DNA of 64,000 nucleotides, from NCBI GenBank assembly GCA_047495785.1, contig JBLDXI010000007.1, forward strand, positions 3,844,001-3,908,000, given 5' to 3'. Shown here in pieces: positions 25,467 to 35,100 of the stretch. How positions within the stretch are numbered: the first letter of the stretch is position 1; every line of letters begins with the position of its first letter. The stretch is from Lepidodermella squamata (Eukaryota > Gastrotricha). A program made the translations under genes and the position numbers. Under the pieces are notes generated by a model that saw nothing but the letters and a program-made list of their open reading frames with translations, was not told the origin of the DNA and made no database searches.

Positions 25467-26506
25467 ATGGAGCCCGATGAACTATGTTTATCAGAGGTTC
25501 ACATCAGTCTGAAGCATCAACCAGTCGATGACGTTTCTATTCTACTGGACGAAGGCCTCTTCCCGCAAAAGTATGACAGTCAGTCTTGATTAAACAAACC
25601 AGAAATATTTGCATAAAACTGTACTACATCTCGATAGACGCCGTTAGTGAGTTCAAATTCACGTGTCCCGCTTGGGAAGCCGAGCTAGATGAAGACGGTG
25701 ACTTGGCAATTGTTCTGACGAAAGTCGACTGCGTGGTCAAGATCGAGCACTGTTTATCGACTCAACTGCGCGACGTCGGCCTTCAAATCTGGCCCGCAGC
25801 ATTATTGCTAACAGATTACTTGATAGACAACGCACAACTATTGCGAAATTCCATCGTATTGGAGCTTGGTGCCGGAGTTGGTTTGGCAAGTGTTGTAGCT
25901 GGTTACCTCGCGAGACAAGTTTTTGCCACAGGTCAGATTTGCATCAAGCTTTCAAGTTTTTATAATGAAAATTAATCGCAGATATAGGAAAATCGACGGT
26001 CGCTTTGCTCGAAAGTAACATCAACAAGAACCTGAAGCCGGGTAATGATGTCAGACCACGATGGCTGGATTGGAACGACAGTTTAGTTGAGAATGGTTTG
26101 CATCAAACGAATGTTATCGAGAATAATTTGAGTATTAATTTTAGATTTATCTCGACCATACCGACTCCAAGACGATGAAACAAACGCTTTATTGAACGAT
26201 TGCAATTTCATACTGGCTGCGGACGTTATCTACGATTTAGATGCGATTGATGTACTGTTCAATTTTTTGTCGAACTTTAAAAAATTATCAAAAAATGACC
26301 GCGTGATAACTGTTTGGATGGCCTTGGAGCGCCGATTAAATTTCACACTGGAGGATATGGACGTATCGTGCCCAGCTCATAAACACTTTTTATCATGCCT
26401 TGATCAATCTAATTTTAATTATCGGCAAATAAATGTTACGTCGATTGGAAGCCATCTGCTTTACAACCGCAGTGATTATATGGAAATGTGGGAAATCAGT
26501 CTATGA
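25467..26506 (+). CDS. METTL22: Methyltransferase-like 22 (METTL22)
   Basis: Rossmann-fold class I SAM-dependent lysine methyltransferase of the METTL21/22 family (human METTL22 methylates Kin17). Exons: 25467-25570, 25603-25931, 25982-26095, 26145-26506, giving 302 residues. Motif I is VLELGAGVGLASV; the post-motif region contains LDWNDSL, the AADVIYD segment (family DxxY-like), and the METTL22-like block RRLNFTLEDMDVSCPAH. The first intron is only 32 nt but is in phase, and a 34-nt intron in ANAPC4 supports this size class. The 5' exon carries no domain, so the start is less certain. AATAAA follows the stop by 5 nt. Confidence 0.85.
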
Positions 26507-26511
26507 TTCTC

Positions 26512-26517
26512 AATAAA
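26512..26517 (+). promoter_or_regulatory. Poly(A) signal of METTL22
   Basis: AATAAA immediately after the METTL22 TGA, implying an extremely short 3' UTR. Confidence 0.6.
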
Positions 26518-26813
26518 GACTGCTTTTATTCTGACTTCTTTTCCCGCAAATGTGCGTTATTTTTGCCCGGCGGTTGTGCTCCAGTGAACCATCAATCAAA
26601 TGCCGGTGTTAATGAAGGCAAGAACCGCTGATTCGATATCGCAGACAAGTGCGTCATGCTGATATGCACCTTCATCGTAAAATCGTGCATTACGAATATT
26701 TCCATTATTTGTTGTTTACGTTTTGCGTGTGCAAGGCCCGACACGCCGAGTAGAATGCAGAATCGCTTTAGGTAGTGCTAACTCATTATTTCCTGTATAA
26801 CGCCTCGAAATTT

Positions 26814-28180
26814 ATGGCAGGCAGAAAAAGGAATGACATTATTTTCAAGTTTACCTGTGCACTTCTTGTCGTGCTAACGATTTTGACGATCAACCTAAAT
26901 TATTCCAATTTACCTGACACTCGCGCTGCGATTCAACGGTCTCAAAGACAGGTATTTTGAGGCACATTTATTAAAAAAACATAATTTTTTAGCGGATATC
27001 AGCTCATTTTAGACATGAAAATTCACCTAGAAAATGAGCTCCGAAAACTTCGTATCACCAGAATATGCAAATATTTCTACGGCGTGGATAAAAAGCTGGA
27101 TTGGATGGAATTTCTGAGAGAACGATCCTCGCCTAATCAGCAATACAAATGGTGGAGTCGATTATACGTTAACGAGCGCCAGCGATTTGTCTTTTGCAGC
27201 GTCCCTGGAGTAGCCTCCAACAGTATTTATGCAAGCCTTTCAAGTCAAGGTGAAGCTAAAAACTCGACGGAGTTTTCGAACTTGGCGCAATACTCACTGG
27301 ATGATGCCAAAGTGATTCTTGAAACCTACCGGAAACTAGTTTGGGTTCGCGACCCTCTGGATCGTTTGATCTGGGCGTGGAAACGGAGATTTAACGATCA
27401 CTTGAAATATCCTGCTTCAGTATGCATCAAACACAGCAATGTTTGCATAAATTTGCATATTGAATTCCACAGAATACCCTTGGTTCACAAATAATTCGCC
27501 TCTTTCGGCCCAACGCGACGTCATCCGAAATTATGAAGGGATTCCCCGTCTATTTGCACGAGTTCTTCAAATTTATTTCAGTGCAGCACCATCCTCAATT
27601 TTTCGACTTGCACTGGTAAGAAAAAACCACTCCTTCGCATGAGACGTATACAGGACGCAGTGGCTTTGAAGCACGCGCTAATCACACTGGCTTATAGAAA
27701 AAACTCTGCAAGGTCGATTTTGAACTACTGAAAATCGCGTTATATCTGCTTTTCTTCTCGACGCAGTGCCTTCGCAGTGCCCTTATACGTCTCATGCTCC
27801 TTTGTTCACTTATCTATTGCTAATTCACATTTCAGGAGACCATATCTTGACTTGTGTTCTGTTTGCGCTTTGAAGTAAGTCTAACAATCTATCTCCTTCT
27901 GCATATAATAATTATTTTTAGCTACGATTTTATTGGAAAGCTCGAGGAGGTGGATGTGGAGTTAGACTTCCTCATTAGAAATGGTTCCAAGCAGCACTCA
28001 GAAATTCAGCCCCTAAAACCCAGTGAATCCTCATTCCCAAGATCGGCTAAACGCAATTTCCTACGTCAGGCTATGGCCGATGGTTTGCTGTCGCAAGATA
28101 CTTTGAGTAAAGTGTTAGCAATGTATAAAGTTGACTACGATTTGTTTGGTTATGACTACGCAGAAGATTTGGTGCTATGA
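26814..28180 (+). CDS. Carbohydrate (chondroitin/HNK-1-type) sulfotransferase
   Basis: Golgi type II membrane sulfotransferase of the CHST8-14 family (Pfam Sulfotransfer_2), moving sulfate from PAPS to glycans. Exons: 26814-26951, 27003-27419, 27473-27615, 27836-27874, 27922-28180, giving 331 residues. Residues about 11-27 form the signal anchor (FKFTCALLVVLTILTINL). The 5'-phosphosulfate loop is FCSVPGVASNS and the 3'-phosphate site VWVRDPLDRLIWAWKRRF. Downstream come a YLHEFFKFIS block and the DLHWRPYLDLC motif, split by a 39-nt exon. The lysine of the usual PKVGST-type loop is replaced here (PGVASN), which may affect activity. Intron 3 holds an inverted-repeat element. An AATAAA at 28199-28204 follows. 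Confidence 0.85.
27637..27797. repeat. 161-bp inverted-repeat element in sulfotransferase intron 3
   Basis: GCATGAGACGTATA at 27637-27650 is the exact reverse complement of 27784-27797. TCCTT occurs just outside each end, a possible 5-bp target duplication, though on the left one extra C intervenes. Probably a small MITE. Confidence 0.5.
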
Positions 28181-28198
28181 GGATGAAGGAAAGGGATG

Positions 28199-28204
28199 AA
28201 TAAA
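28199..28204 (+). promoter_or_regulatory. Poly(A) signal of the sulfotransferase gene
   Basis: AATAAA 18 nt after the stop codon. Confidence 0.55.
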
Positions 28205-28591
28205 AGCGGATTTAGATGCACGGAATTGAGCGTACAGTTTTTACATTTAACTTGATGCGGTTGGTGAGAACTTTGCACCAAGATATGCTGTGTGCAATAC
28301 ACCCACAAGAAACACTATCAATTTTCGAAAACATGCTGCTACAACTGACAGGCTGCCAAATAGGTAAGGAATTGACACCCTTTTCCTTGGTAAAATGAGC
28401 CGGTTCTATCGCTAAGGAATCTTGGTGGATCTAATGTTAATTCAGCTACTATGGAGAGCCGATTGTTTGATTCTTAGCCCTGTATGGCCTTATGTAAGTG
28501 CAGCTCAGGAAGTTCCATGAAAGACTTACTCTGAATTAATTTCCGAAAGCTTATTCAACAAGACTCACCACCAACTCAAAACCCCCCTTCG
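28205..28591. other. Intergenic, nothing recognised
   Basis: Contains a 60-codon ORF at 28216-28398 without recognisable domain or good splice partners. It could be an upstream exon of the mucin-like gene, but no junction supports this clearly. Confidence 0.3.
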
Positions 28592-29128
28592 ATGCAGCGT
28601 TTTCTAGTAAGATTTTCATCTCTAATGAACAAAACTTTCGAAGCAGCTATTTTCAAGGCTAACCGTCATGATAATGATGAAATAAGAACTACGACAACTG
28701 CCACTACAACTAGTACGTCAACCACCACACAGATCCCAACACCAACGCCACTAATAATTTACATAACGCAAACGGCTCCACCACCACAAATCATCTACAT
28801 CACTCAAACTGCCCCTCCACCGCAAATCGTTTATATCACAGTAACAGCAACAGGCGAGACGACACAACCGCAGGAAACCAATTCTCCCGCCGTAAAACCG
28901 ACTCCGCCGACTAAGCCGTGGTTTACAACGCGGCCTATTCGAACGGTCAGTCCCGCCGTAGTGAATGATCAAGCTGTTGAAGAGGCTTCCTCTAGCTGCG
29001 GATGGATAATTTTTGCTATTGTAATGAGCCTCAGTGCTGTGGCTGCGATTGTTGTGCTGGTTTTGTGTTGCGTGCCTGAATGCCCTGGGTACAGCACTTG
29101 TTCCGGCTATGGATGCCACAATAAATGA
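28592..29128 (+). CDS. Mucin-like single-pass membrane protein
   Basis: Single ORF of 178 residues. Order: N-terminal 35 residues without clear signal peptide, a Thr-rich tract (TTTTATTTSTSTTTQ), three repeats of a YITQTAPPPQI-type unit, a Pro/Thr stalk, then one strong membrane helix (GWIIFAIVMSLSAVAAIVVL) and a Cys-rich cytosolic or luminal end (CCVPECPGYSTCSGYGCHNK). The Thr/Pro region is a likely O-glycosylation platform. GTAAGATTTTC after codon 5 is donor-like, so an alternative first exon providing a signal peptide cannot be excluded. AATAAA overlaps the last codons and recurs at 29265-29270. No family recognised. Convergent with the ACSM gene. Confidence 0.55.
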   Translation: MQRFLVRFSSLMNKTFEAAIFKANRHDNDEIRTTTTATTTSTSTTTQIPTPTPLIIYITQTAPPPQIIYITQTAPPPQIVYITVTATGETTQPQETNSPAVKPTPPTKPWFTTRPIRTVSPAVVNDQAVEEASSSCGWIIFAIVMSLSAVAAIVVLVLCCVPECPGYSTCSGYGCHNK

Positions 29129-29316
29129 ATAATGGAGATTTCATTTGGTCAAGTTGAACAACATAAATCGGAGAATCTACTCGAGGTTTATTCAACATGC
29201 AATCAAAATATACATTATTCCATTTGTTTTAATTCATTCCTATTACGAAAAAGCTGTTTCCAAAAATAAATAATTAAAACTATCACTATGCATGAACGGG
29301 TCAAATTCACGATAAT

Positions 29317-31960
29317 TCACGCCCTAGGTCGTTCGTGACCAGCCCATTCGCGTTGACGCAGCTCAACACGACGCGTCTTGCCACTGACTGTTTTCGGCAA
29401 ACTGTCCACGAACTCGATCTTTCGTGGGTACTTGTACGGGGCCGTTACATTTTTCACGTGTTCCTGGAGCTCGCGAGTTAAAGCTTTCTGGTCAACGTCT
29501 TTATGACTAGGTCGTAGCACAACAAAAGCTTTCACGATTTCGCCTTTCAGCTCATCAGGACTGGAGACCACTGCAGATTCCGCGACTGCAGGGTGCTCAA
29601 TTAGGGCGGATTCTACCTCGAACGGTCCGATGCGATAGCCAGCCATGATAATTACATCATCTAGGATACAACGCACCGTTAACAATCAATATTTCGAAGC
29701 GAAAAACTTACCAGCTCGGCCCACGAAGTAGATGTAGCCATCGTGGTCCATATAACACTTATCCCCAGTAATGTAGTAGCGGCCGTCTTTCGGGAAAGCT
29801 TTCGCCATAGCTTGAGGTGCGTCGACATACTGTTTGAACAGGCCCAGGGGGCGATCACGAGGGTCTTCCGGAATTTTAATCGCAAAATGCCCCTCTTGCA
29901 TGGGAGGCAATTCGTTCAAATCATCGTCGACAATCGCCAAGTCGACCCCAGGAGATGCCAAGCCTAATGAACTAGGCCGGTAGGGCATATTCGGCATATT
30001 GCAAGCCATCATGCAGGTTTCAGTCTGGCCGTAGCCCTCGCGAATTCTCACACCGGTAGATTTGCGCCACCGCTCAATAACCTCAGGATTGTTCGGCTCA
30101 CCGGCAGATAGACAATTCTTCAAATAAGGCACTTCGCTGGCCTCTGGAAGCTTCTCCAACATGAACATGCGATATAACTGCACAAAATGGAAAACAATGT
30201 AATTCAACGTTGAAAATAAGATGGACGACTCACAGTCGGGGCGCCGCAGAACGTAGTGATCGGATATTTCTTCAACATCTGTCAAGAAAACGAAGAAATC
30301 AGAGCAAATAATTGTAGATGGGCTCCTAATTCTAAGTCTATCCCTCGAAAAAGATACAAATATTAATTAAAGAGCATGCCTGAAGAACTTCAGCAGCCAC
30401 ATTTTTAGGAGGCCGCGCGCTGTAAGTTGTAAAATGACAGGCACCGGCGAGCCACGGGCAATACACAGCCCATAACATTTTCGCCCAGCCACTATCTGTT
30501 ACCACAAAGCTTATATCGCCTGGTCGCAGGGCATACCAGTACCTAAAGCAACGATGGACTGCAACGGCTACAATAACTTTTGACCCCGGGGCGAGCGTTC
30601 GGTATACAAGAAAAATTAGCCGATAAATCAACTCACGTTGAGCATTGTGACAGGATTCACAGCTCCTGTTACGTTATTCCAGCAGAAAACTGTTGCTGAG
30701 CCAAGCCATGGGCCGAAATATTGCATGTATAGAGTCTTGCGAACAGAAAATAGTTGACAGCTTCAAACTTGCGATATCAACTCACTTTAACCCAACCGGG
30801 ATCTATAATTACGTGGTGTCATAATTTTGAATATCTCCTGAAAAGTTGCTATAACCTGAGAAATTCCAGCACAGGTTACCGGGCCGAGCGTTAAGAAGAT
30901 ACCTGAGAAAAATTGACCGAACGCGTCGCCCCGAATTCAAGCATAAGAATATGGAAAACATACCTTGTTGTAGTATAATGTCCCAATGCCATGCTGTAGG
31001 CCATGTCTACCATTTTTGGCATGCCAGTTGTACCGGAGGTAAAATATATGAACATGGAATCATCACAGCTATTGTTCACACACTGTAAATTTTAGTGGTT
31101 GAAAATAATTAAGATTTAGAACGTGTTGTTAGGTTACATGATGCTCTTTCGGAATGTCGCGGCGCTGCAATTCGCTGTAGCTCAGCCAGCCGGAACGTGT
31201 TGCCTTGTCCCGAGTTAGCGGTACCAAAATCTTGGTTCTCACCGTGCATTCTGAACCTATCGCCGCGATGGCAGCCTCCATTTTGTCAGCCCTTTCCTCA
31301 TCAGTTATTACTGCTTTCGCCCCGGACATCTCGATACGATGCATCAGATCACGCTCAGAGAGCATTCCTGAAAACATTGAGTAGCAATGCGATGGGTTAT
31401 ATTTGAAATGATCTTAATTTTGTGATTTTCAAGCTGCACCAACCTGTTCCTGGACATATGGTAATGCCAGCTCGCATCATAGCTAGCGAAAGTAGGTACC
31501 ACTGATAGAGCTTTGGCAGCACAATTATAACCCGATCGCCCTGTTTAAGCCCCGCAGCCATAATCAGGCCATTAGCGAGCCGCTTCGACTCGTTCACAAT
31601 GTCCGTGAATGAAAACTTCCGCTCATCCCCCGTATCATCACACCACCACAATGCCAAACCAGGCTGGCCTGACATGTGCTCATACGCCGCCCATCTTTCC
31701 ATGACATCTCGGGCGAAATTGAAATTGGGCGGTGCTCTCAATCGTAGAGAACGCCTTTCAGCTTCATAATGCCGCTGGAAATCGAACGGCTCTTGGTAAG
31801 CTGGTAGCATGAACTGCGGTTGCGGAATTCGAGTCACCCATCGTTTACCAACTACCACTCTTCTGACATGATTTACCGCCGATGAAATGTTTGCTGGTCA
31901 TAAAGAATAAGCTTACCTGGAAATATTGGTCCCAACACACCGAGTGGACAACAATGACAT
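29317..31960 (-). CDS. Medium-chain acyl-CoA synthetase (ACSM family), mitochondrial
   Basis: Activates medium-chain fatty or aromatic acids to acyl-CoA via an acyl-AMP. Constant exons: 31960-31917, 31862-31444, 31367-31138, 31082-30964, 30278-30234, 30177-29712, 29660-29317. Between 30964 and 30278 lie two alternative cassettes (separate entries). Either cassette gives 609 residues. The N-terminus ([18 protein letters not shown]) is Arg-rich, as in a mitochondrial presequence. Motifs: P-loop [25 protein letters not shown] with [12 protein letters not shown] hinge, [11 protein letters not shown], and PKTVSGK with the catalytic lysine. The gene starts 7 nt after an acceptor (TTTCCGCAG), about 190 nt below the COG4 stop on the same strand. 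Confidence 0.9.
30380..30542 (-). other. ACSM alternative cassette 2 (single exon, 163 nt)
   Basis: One exon from an acceptor GCTTTAG to 30380, reading [37 protein letters not shown] and on to AAEVLQ. Same length, same phases and same domain position as cassette 1. Its 3' boundary needs a GC donor (CAG|GCATGC); a GT donor 9 nt earlier (GAA|GTTCTT) is also in phase but would shorten it by three codons. Joining both cassettes in series shifts frame and reaches a stop within about 17 codons. Confidence 0.78.
30587..30933 (-). promoter_or_regulatory. Complementary intronic sites flanking ACSM cassette 1
   Basis: In the transcript, CGGGGCGACGCGTTCGGT (30933-30916, intron before cassette 1) can pair with ACCGAACGCTCGCCCCG (30603-30587, intron before cassette 2): 17 base pairs with a single bulged C. 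Pairing would loop out all of cassette 1 and bring the exon ending at 30964 near cassette 2, the geometry of docking-site/selector structures known from mutually exclusive exons of arthropod genes. The role is inferred. Confidence 0.6.
30637..30902 (-). other. ACSM alternative cassette 1 (three exons, 163 nt)
   Basis: Exons 30902-30856 (47 nt), 30802-30786 (17-nt microexon) and 30735-30637 (99 nt), joined in phase, read [21 protein letters not shown], then [17 protein letters not shown] and on to VTMLN. Enters with one base (phase 2) and leaves at phase 0. Homologous to cassette 2 along its full 54 residues (RPG, D-GW, PWL and GA/SA blocks shared). It corresponds to the ACSM segment containing SDTGW, next to the acyl pocket. 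Confidence 0.8.
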
Positions 31961-32150
31961 TTTTAACCTGCGGAAACAACAAAACCTACAAATTGAAAAT
32001 TCCACGTTTTAATATTTCCGTCATCATATTTCATTTCAAAGTGCACCAGCATTCAAGTAACAGCATTCAAGGCCACAACCAAAATTATATCATGCAATAT
32101 ATTTTTTATGAAAGGCAAAACGTTATTATACACAATATTTTAGAGTCTCA

Positions 32151-35100
32151 TCATAGCTTCAATTTCTTGATATTTTCCGGCGAAAAATCGACCCGAAGCG
32201 CAAGAACTTGGCGAATTTCAGTCGGCGTTAGACGCCACGCGAACGCCGCATCAGCCTGTAAATACTCGGCCAGTTCAGCCTCGCGCTCGAGCGACAATAT
32301 CGTCGCCATTTGCGTCAATCGCGCGAATCGATCTCGAATCGACCAAGAAGTAATCGAGGTTAGATAAGTCACCAATTTTCGCATATCCTTGTCCAACTGC
32401 ATGCCGCCTACTTTTGAAAACCGCATTTTCACTACAGCTTTTTCAAGTAGGACAGCCGTCTCTCCAACCACCCCCTTCACGATATGTTCATGATTTGCTG
32501 GGGTTAGAAGAGGGCGAACTGCTGTTAGTAGTCTATCGACCTGTCGAATTAGACCTTGACACCACGGATCGTCGGCCTCGTATGCGGCATACTCGTCCTC
32601 GCGGATGTTGTGGTCGGTAGCTGCGAACGCTTCAATGGCAGGTTTGAGTTTTGGCCGAATCGCAGCGTGGACGAATTGCTGAGCCCCGGCGCCTTGCATT
32701 TCGCGAAGCCGGTCGCGAACTCCGTTCAAACTGCCCAGGCAGCTCTCCAACTTGCCACGCGATTGTTCAGACAACGAAGCAAACAATTTCCCCACCTAAA
32801 GATATAAATATAAAGCTTATTCATATGGTCTGAATATGTCCACCATTAAATATGGAGGGATATAATTAAGCGTCCTGGCTTAAAATCGTCCCGACTTATT
32901 TAGCGATTTTGATCTTCGTTTGGTGCCCATAATGATGCACTGAAACTTGGTATTTCATTTTAGCTACATGGTGCCCAAGCTGTGTGGAAAATTATCAATA
33001 TTGGGTTCCGGGGGATAGTTAAATCGGGAAAATCACCGATTTATAAAATTGTTACTTGAAATCGATATCGGCTATGCAGGCTGAAGTTCAACTCGTAAAC
33101 TGACATATCATATCGCAAAATACGAAAAATATGGAGACCTATTGGTCAGGCATGACTAAAAAATTTGGATTCCAGTTAAGACTTGAAACTCTAAAACTCA
33201 CGCTTCGGAGGCATCTAGTGTTGGAGTCTCAAATTTAGTGAATCAATGCTGAATATTAAGCTGATCGAGTTCAATTCCTGCTTTATATTAATTTCTATTC
33301 GCCAAAGACGGCGCTTTGGTCAAAATTATTTTCAAAAAAACGAGGAATTTTACCTCATCTTCGACGTTGCCGCGTAATAAGGCGCAGAACTCGGAAGAAG
33401 TATCGACGTTATTAAGCGCAACACACCATGCGAAAAGCTGTTTCGTATCGATAACCGACTCCCCAGCAGCGCCAGCTTCACCACCAGCCTGGCTAGATAG
33501 CGCAGCCGAAGATTGATGATGAGTCCTGCCCAGTGTTTGCTGCTGAATAGTCGACTGCATAAACGAGTAGGCTTGTCCAAGGTCGAAGCCTGGACCAACA
33601 ACGCCGGCCGAAGCTGATCTGAGACGGTTCTTCAGCACAGCGACGAATTGGTCGTCGAGTAACGACGCGGCATGGTTAACCATCGCGCAGACGATATCGA
33701 TCGAAGAAGAACAAATCGCGCGATGAAGAGACTTCTTCACTACGAAAAACACGTCATCGACCACGGTGGACACTGTTGCGCCATCTTCGATTGTATCGAT
33801 TCCGATGGCTTTCGCGACCATTTCTCGCATTAGGTACTCTTCAAGGGCGACGTATTGGCCGAGAAGTTCCTGCGTTCCGACGACTAGTTGAGTTGAATTG
33901 ACGAAACGGGACGCGTCTTTTCGAGCGCTTTCCAGCTCGCCTGGACTCGACATGGCAGTTTCGACGTCTTGGTCCAAACGCCGGCGAATGAAAGATACGA
34001 ATTGTTCGACCTGAAAATGCAAAACATGGTTTAGATTGACTCGATTGCCTCTCGAAACACTAATTTCTCGAAATATGAGAGCGAATTCGGGAAAAGAAGA
34101 GCTCAAAGCTTGTAAAATTGGTTCATAATTTGAAAACAAACCTTAACATTGATGAGAGCGATTTCAGCTAAAACAACATCCAGCTGTTTCGAATCCGGCC
34201 GCTCAACGACCGCAAATGACTTCTTCGTCGATTGCTTTGACAACGCTTCGACCTGGGCATGAACAGTCGACAACCGTCGTTCCCGCCTTAGTTCTTCCAA
34301 CAACCCACGATACGCATCATCACACTCCCGCTGCACAGATTTAACTACCTCCAACATATTACCCGGGCCGTAGTACGTTTCAACCAGGGGCCGATGCACA
34401 TCGATCACTCGGGCGACCTCTTCGAGTAACAGCGACGCAGCATCAGCGAAACGAACGTTGTACCGCGGCGACATTTCATCGACGTCAACAATTTTCCGCA
34501 CCAAAGCGCGGACTGTTGAGGCGAGCTGCGAGGCTAAATAGGCCGAGAATCGTTCCAGGCCTTCTTTGTGAAGTTTGAGGAGAGGGAAAATTTTGAAGAA
34601 TCTCTCGACAGATGCGACGTCATTTCGCCGCACTGCTTCGTCGAAATGCCGACGCACGATGGATTTCAGCTTCATTTCGGCTTCTTTCAGCAGTTTTAGC
34701 GAGGCTTCGAGGGACGAGTGGCCAGCGGCTGGCGCCGGTGAGGTTGGCGGCGATGTTTCGCTGGTATTACGGCTGTTATCATCCTCAACTACGTCATCTG
34801 CTGCGGCTACTGACATGCGAAGAACTTCGGCATCGAGTTTCAAAAATCGGTGGATATGAGCCGCGGCCTGTGAAAAAGAGTAAAAATAAATAAATTAAAT
34901 TGCGTACATTTCTTTCAAAATGTTCAGTATAAAATTTCATTTTTTGATTTTTTAGCTAGCTCACATCATTTTAGGCCGGGGGTTGAATTAAAGACCTTGG
35001 AATTTCTTAAAAATTCATTAAGATTGCCTCTCAAGAATAGAAAATGATACCTAAATATTACAGGTACATGTGCATTAGCAATTAACAAAAACGCTCATTA

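Noticed and set aside
30781-30840. Reading ACSM cassette 1 as a dead exon with stops (frame ending in T, T, stop)
   Set aside because: Using the donor at 30855 and the 17-nt exon 30802-30786 restores a fully open, conserved frame.
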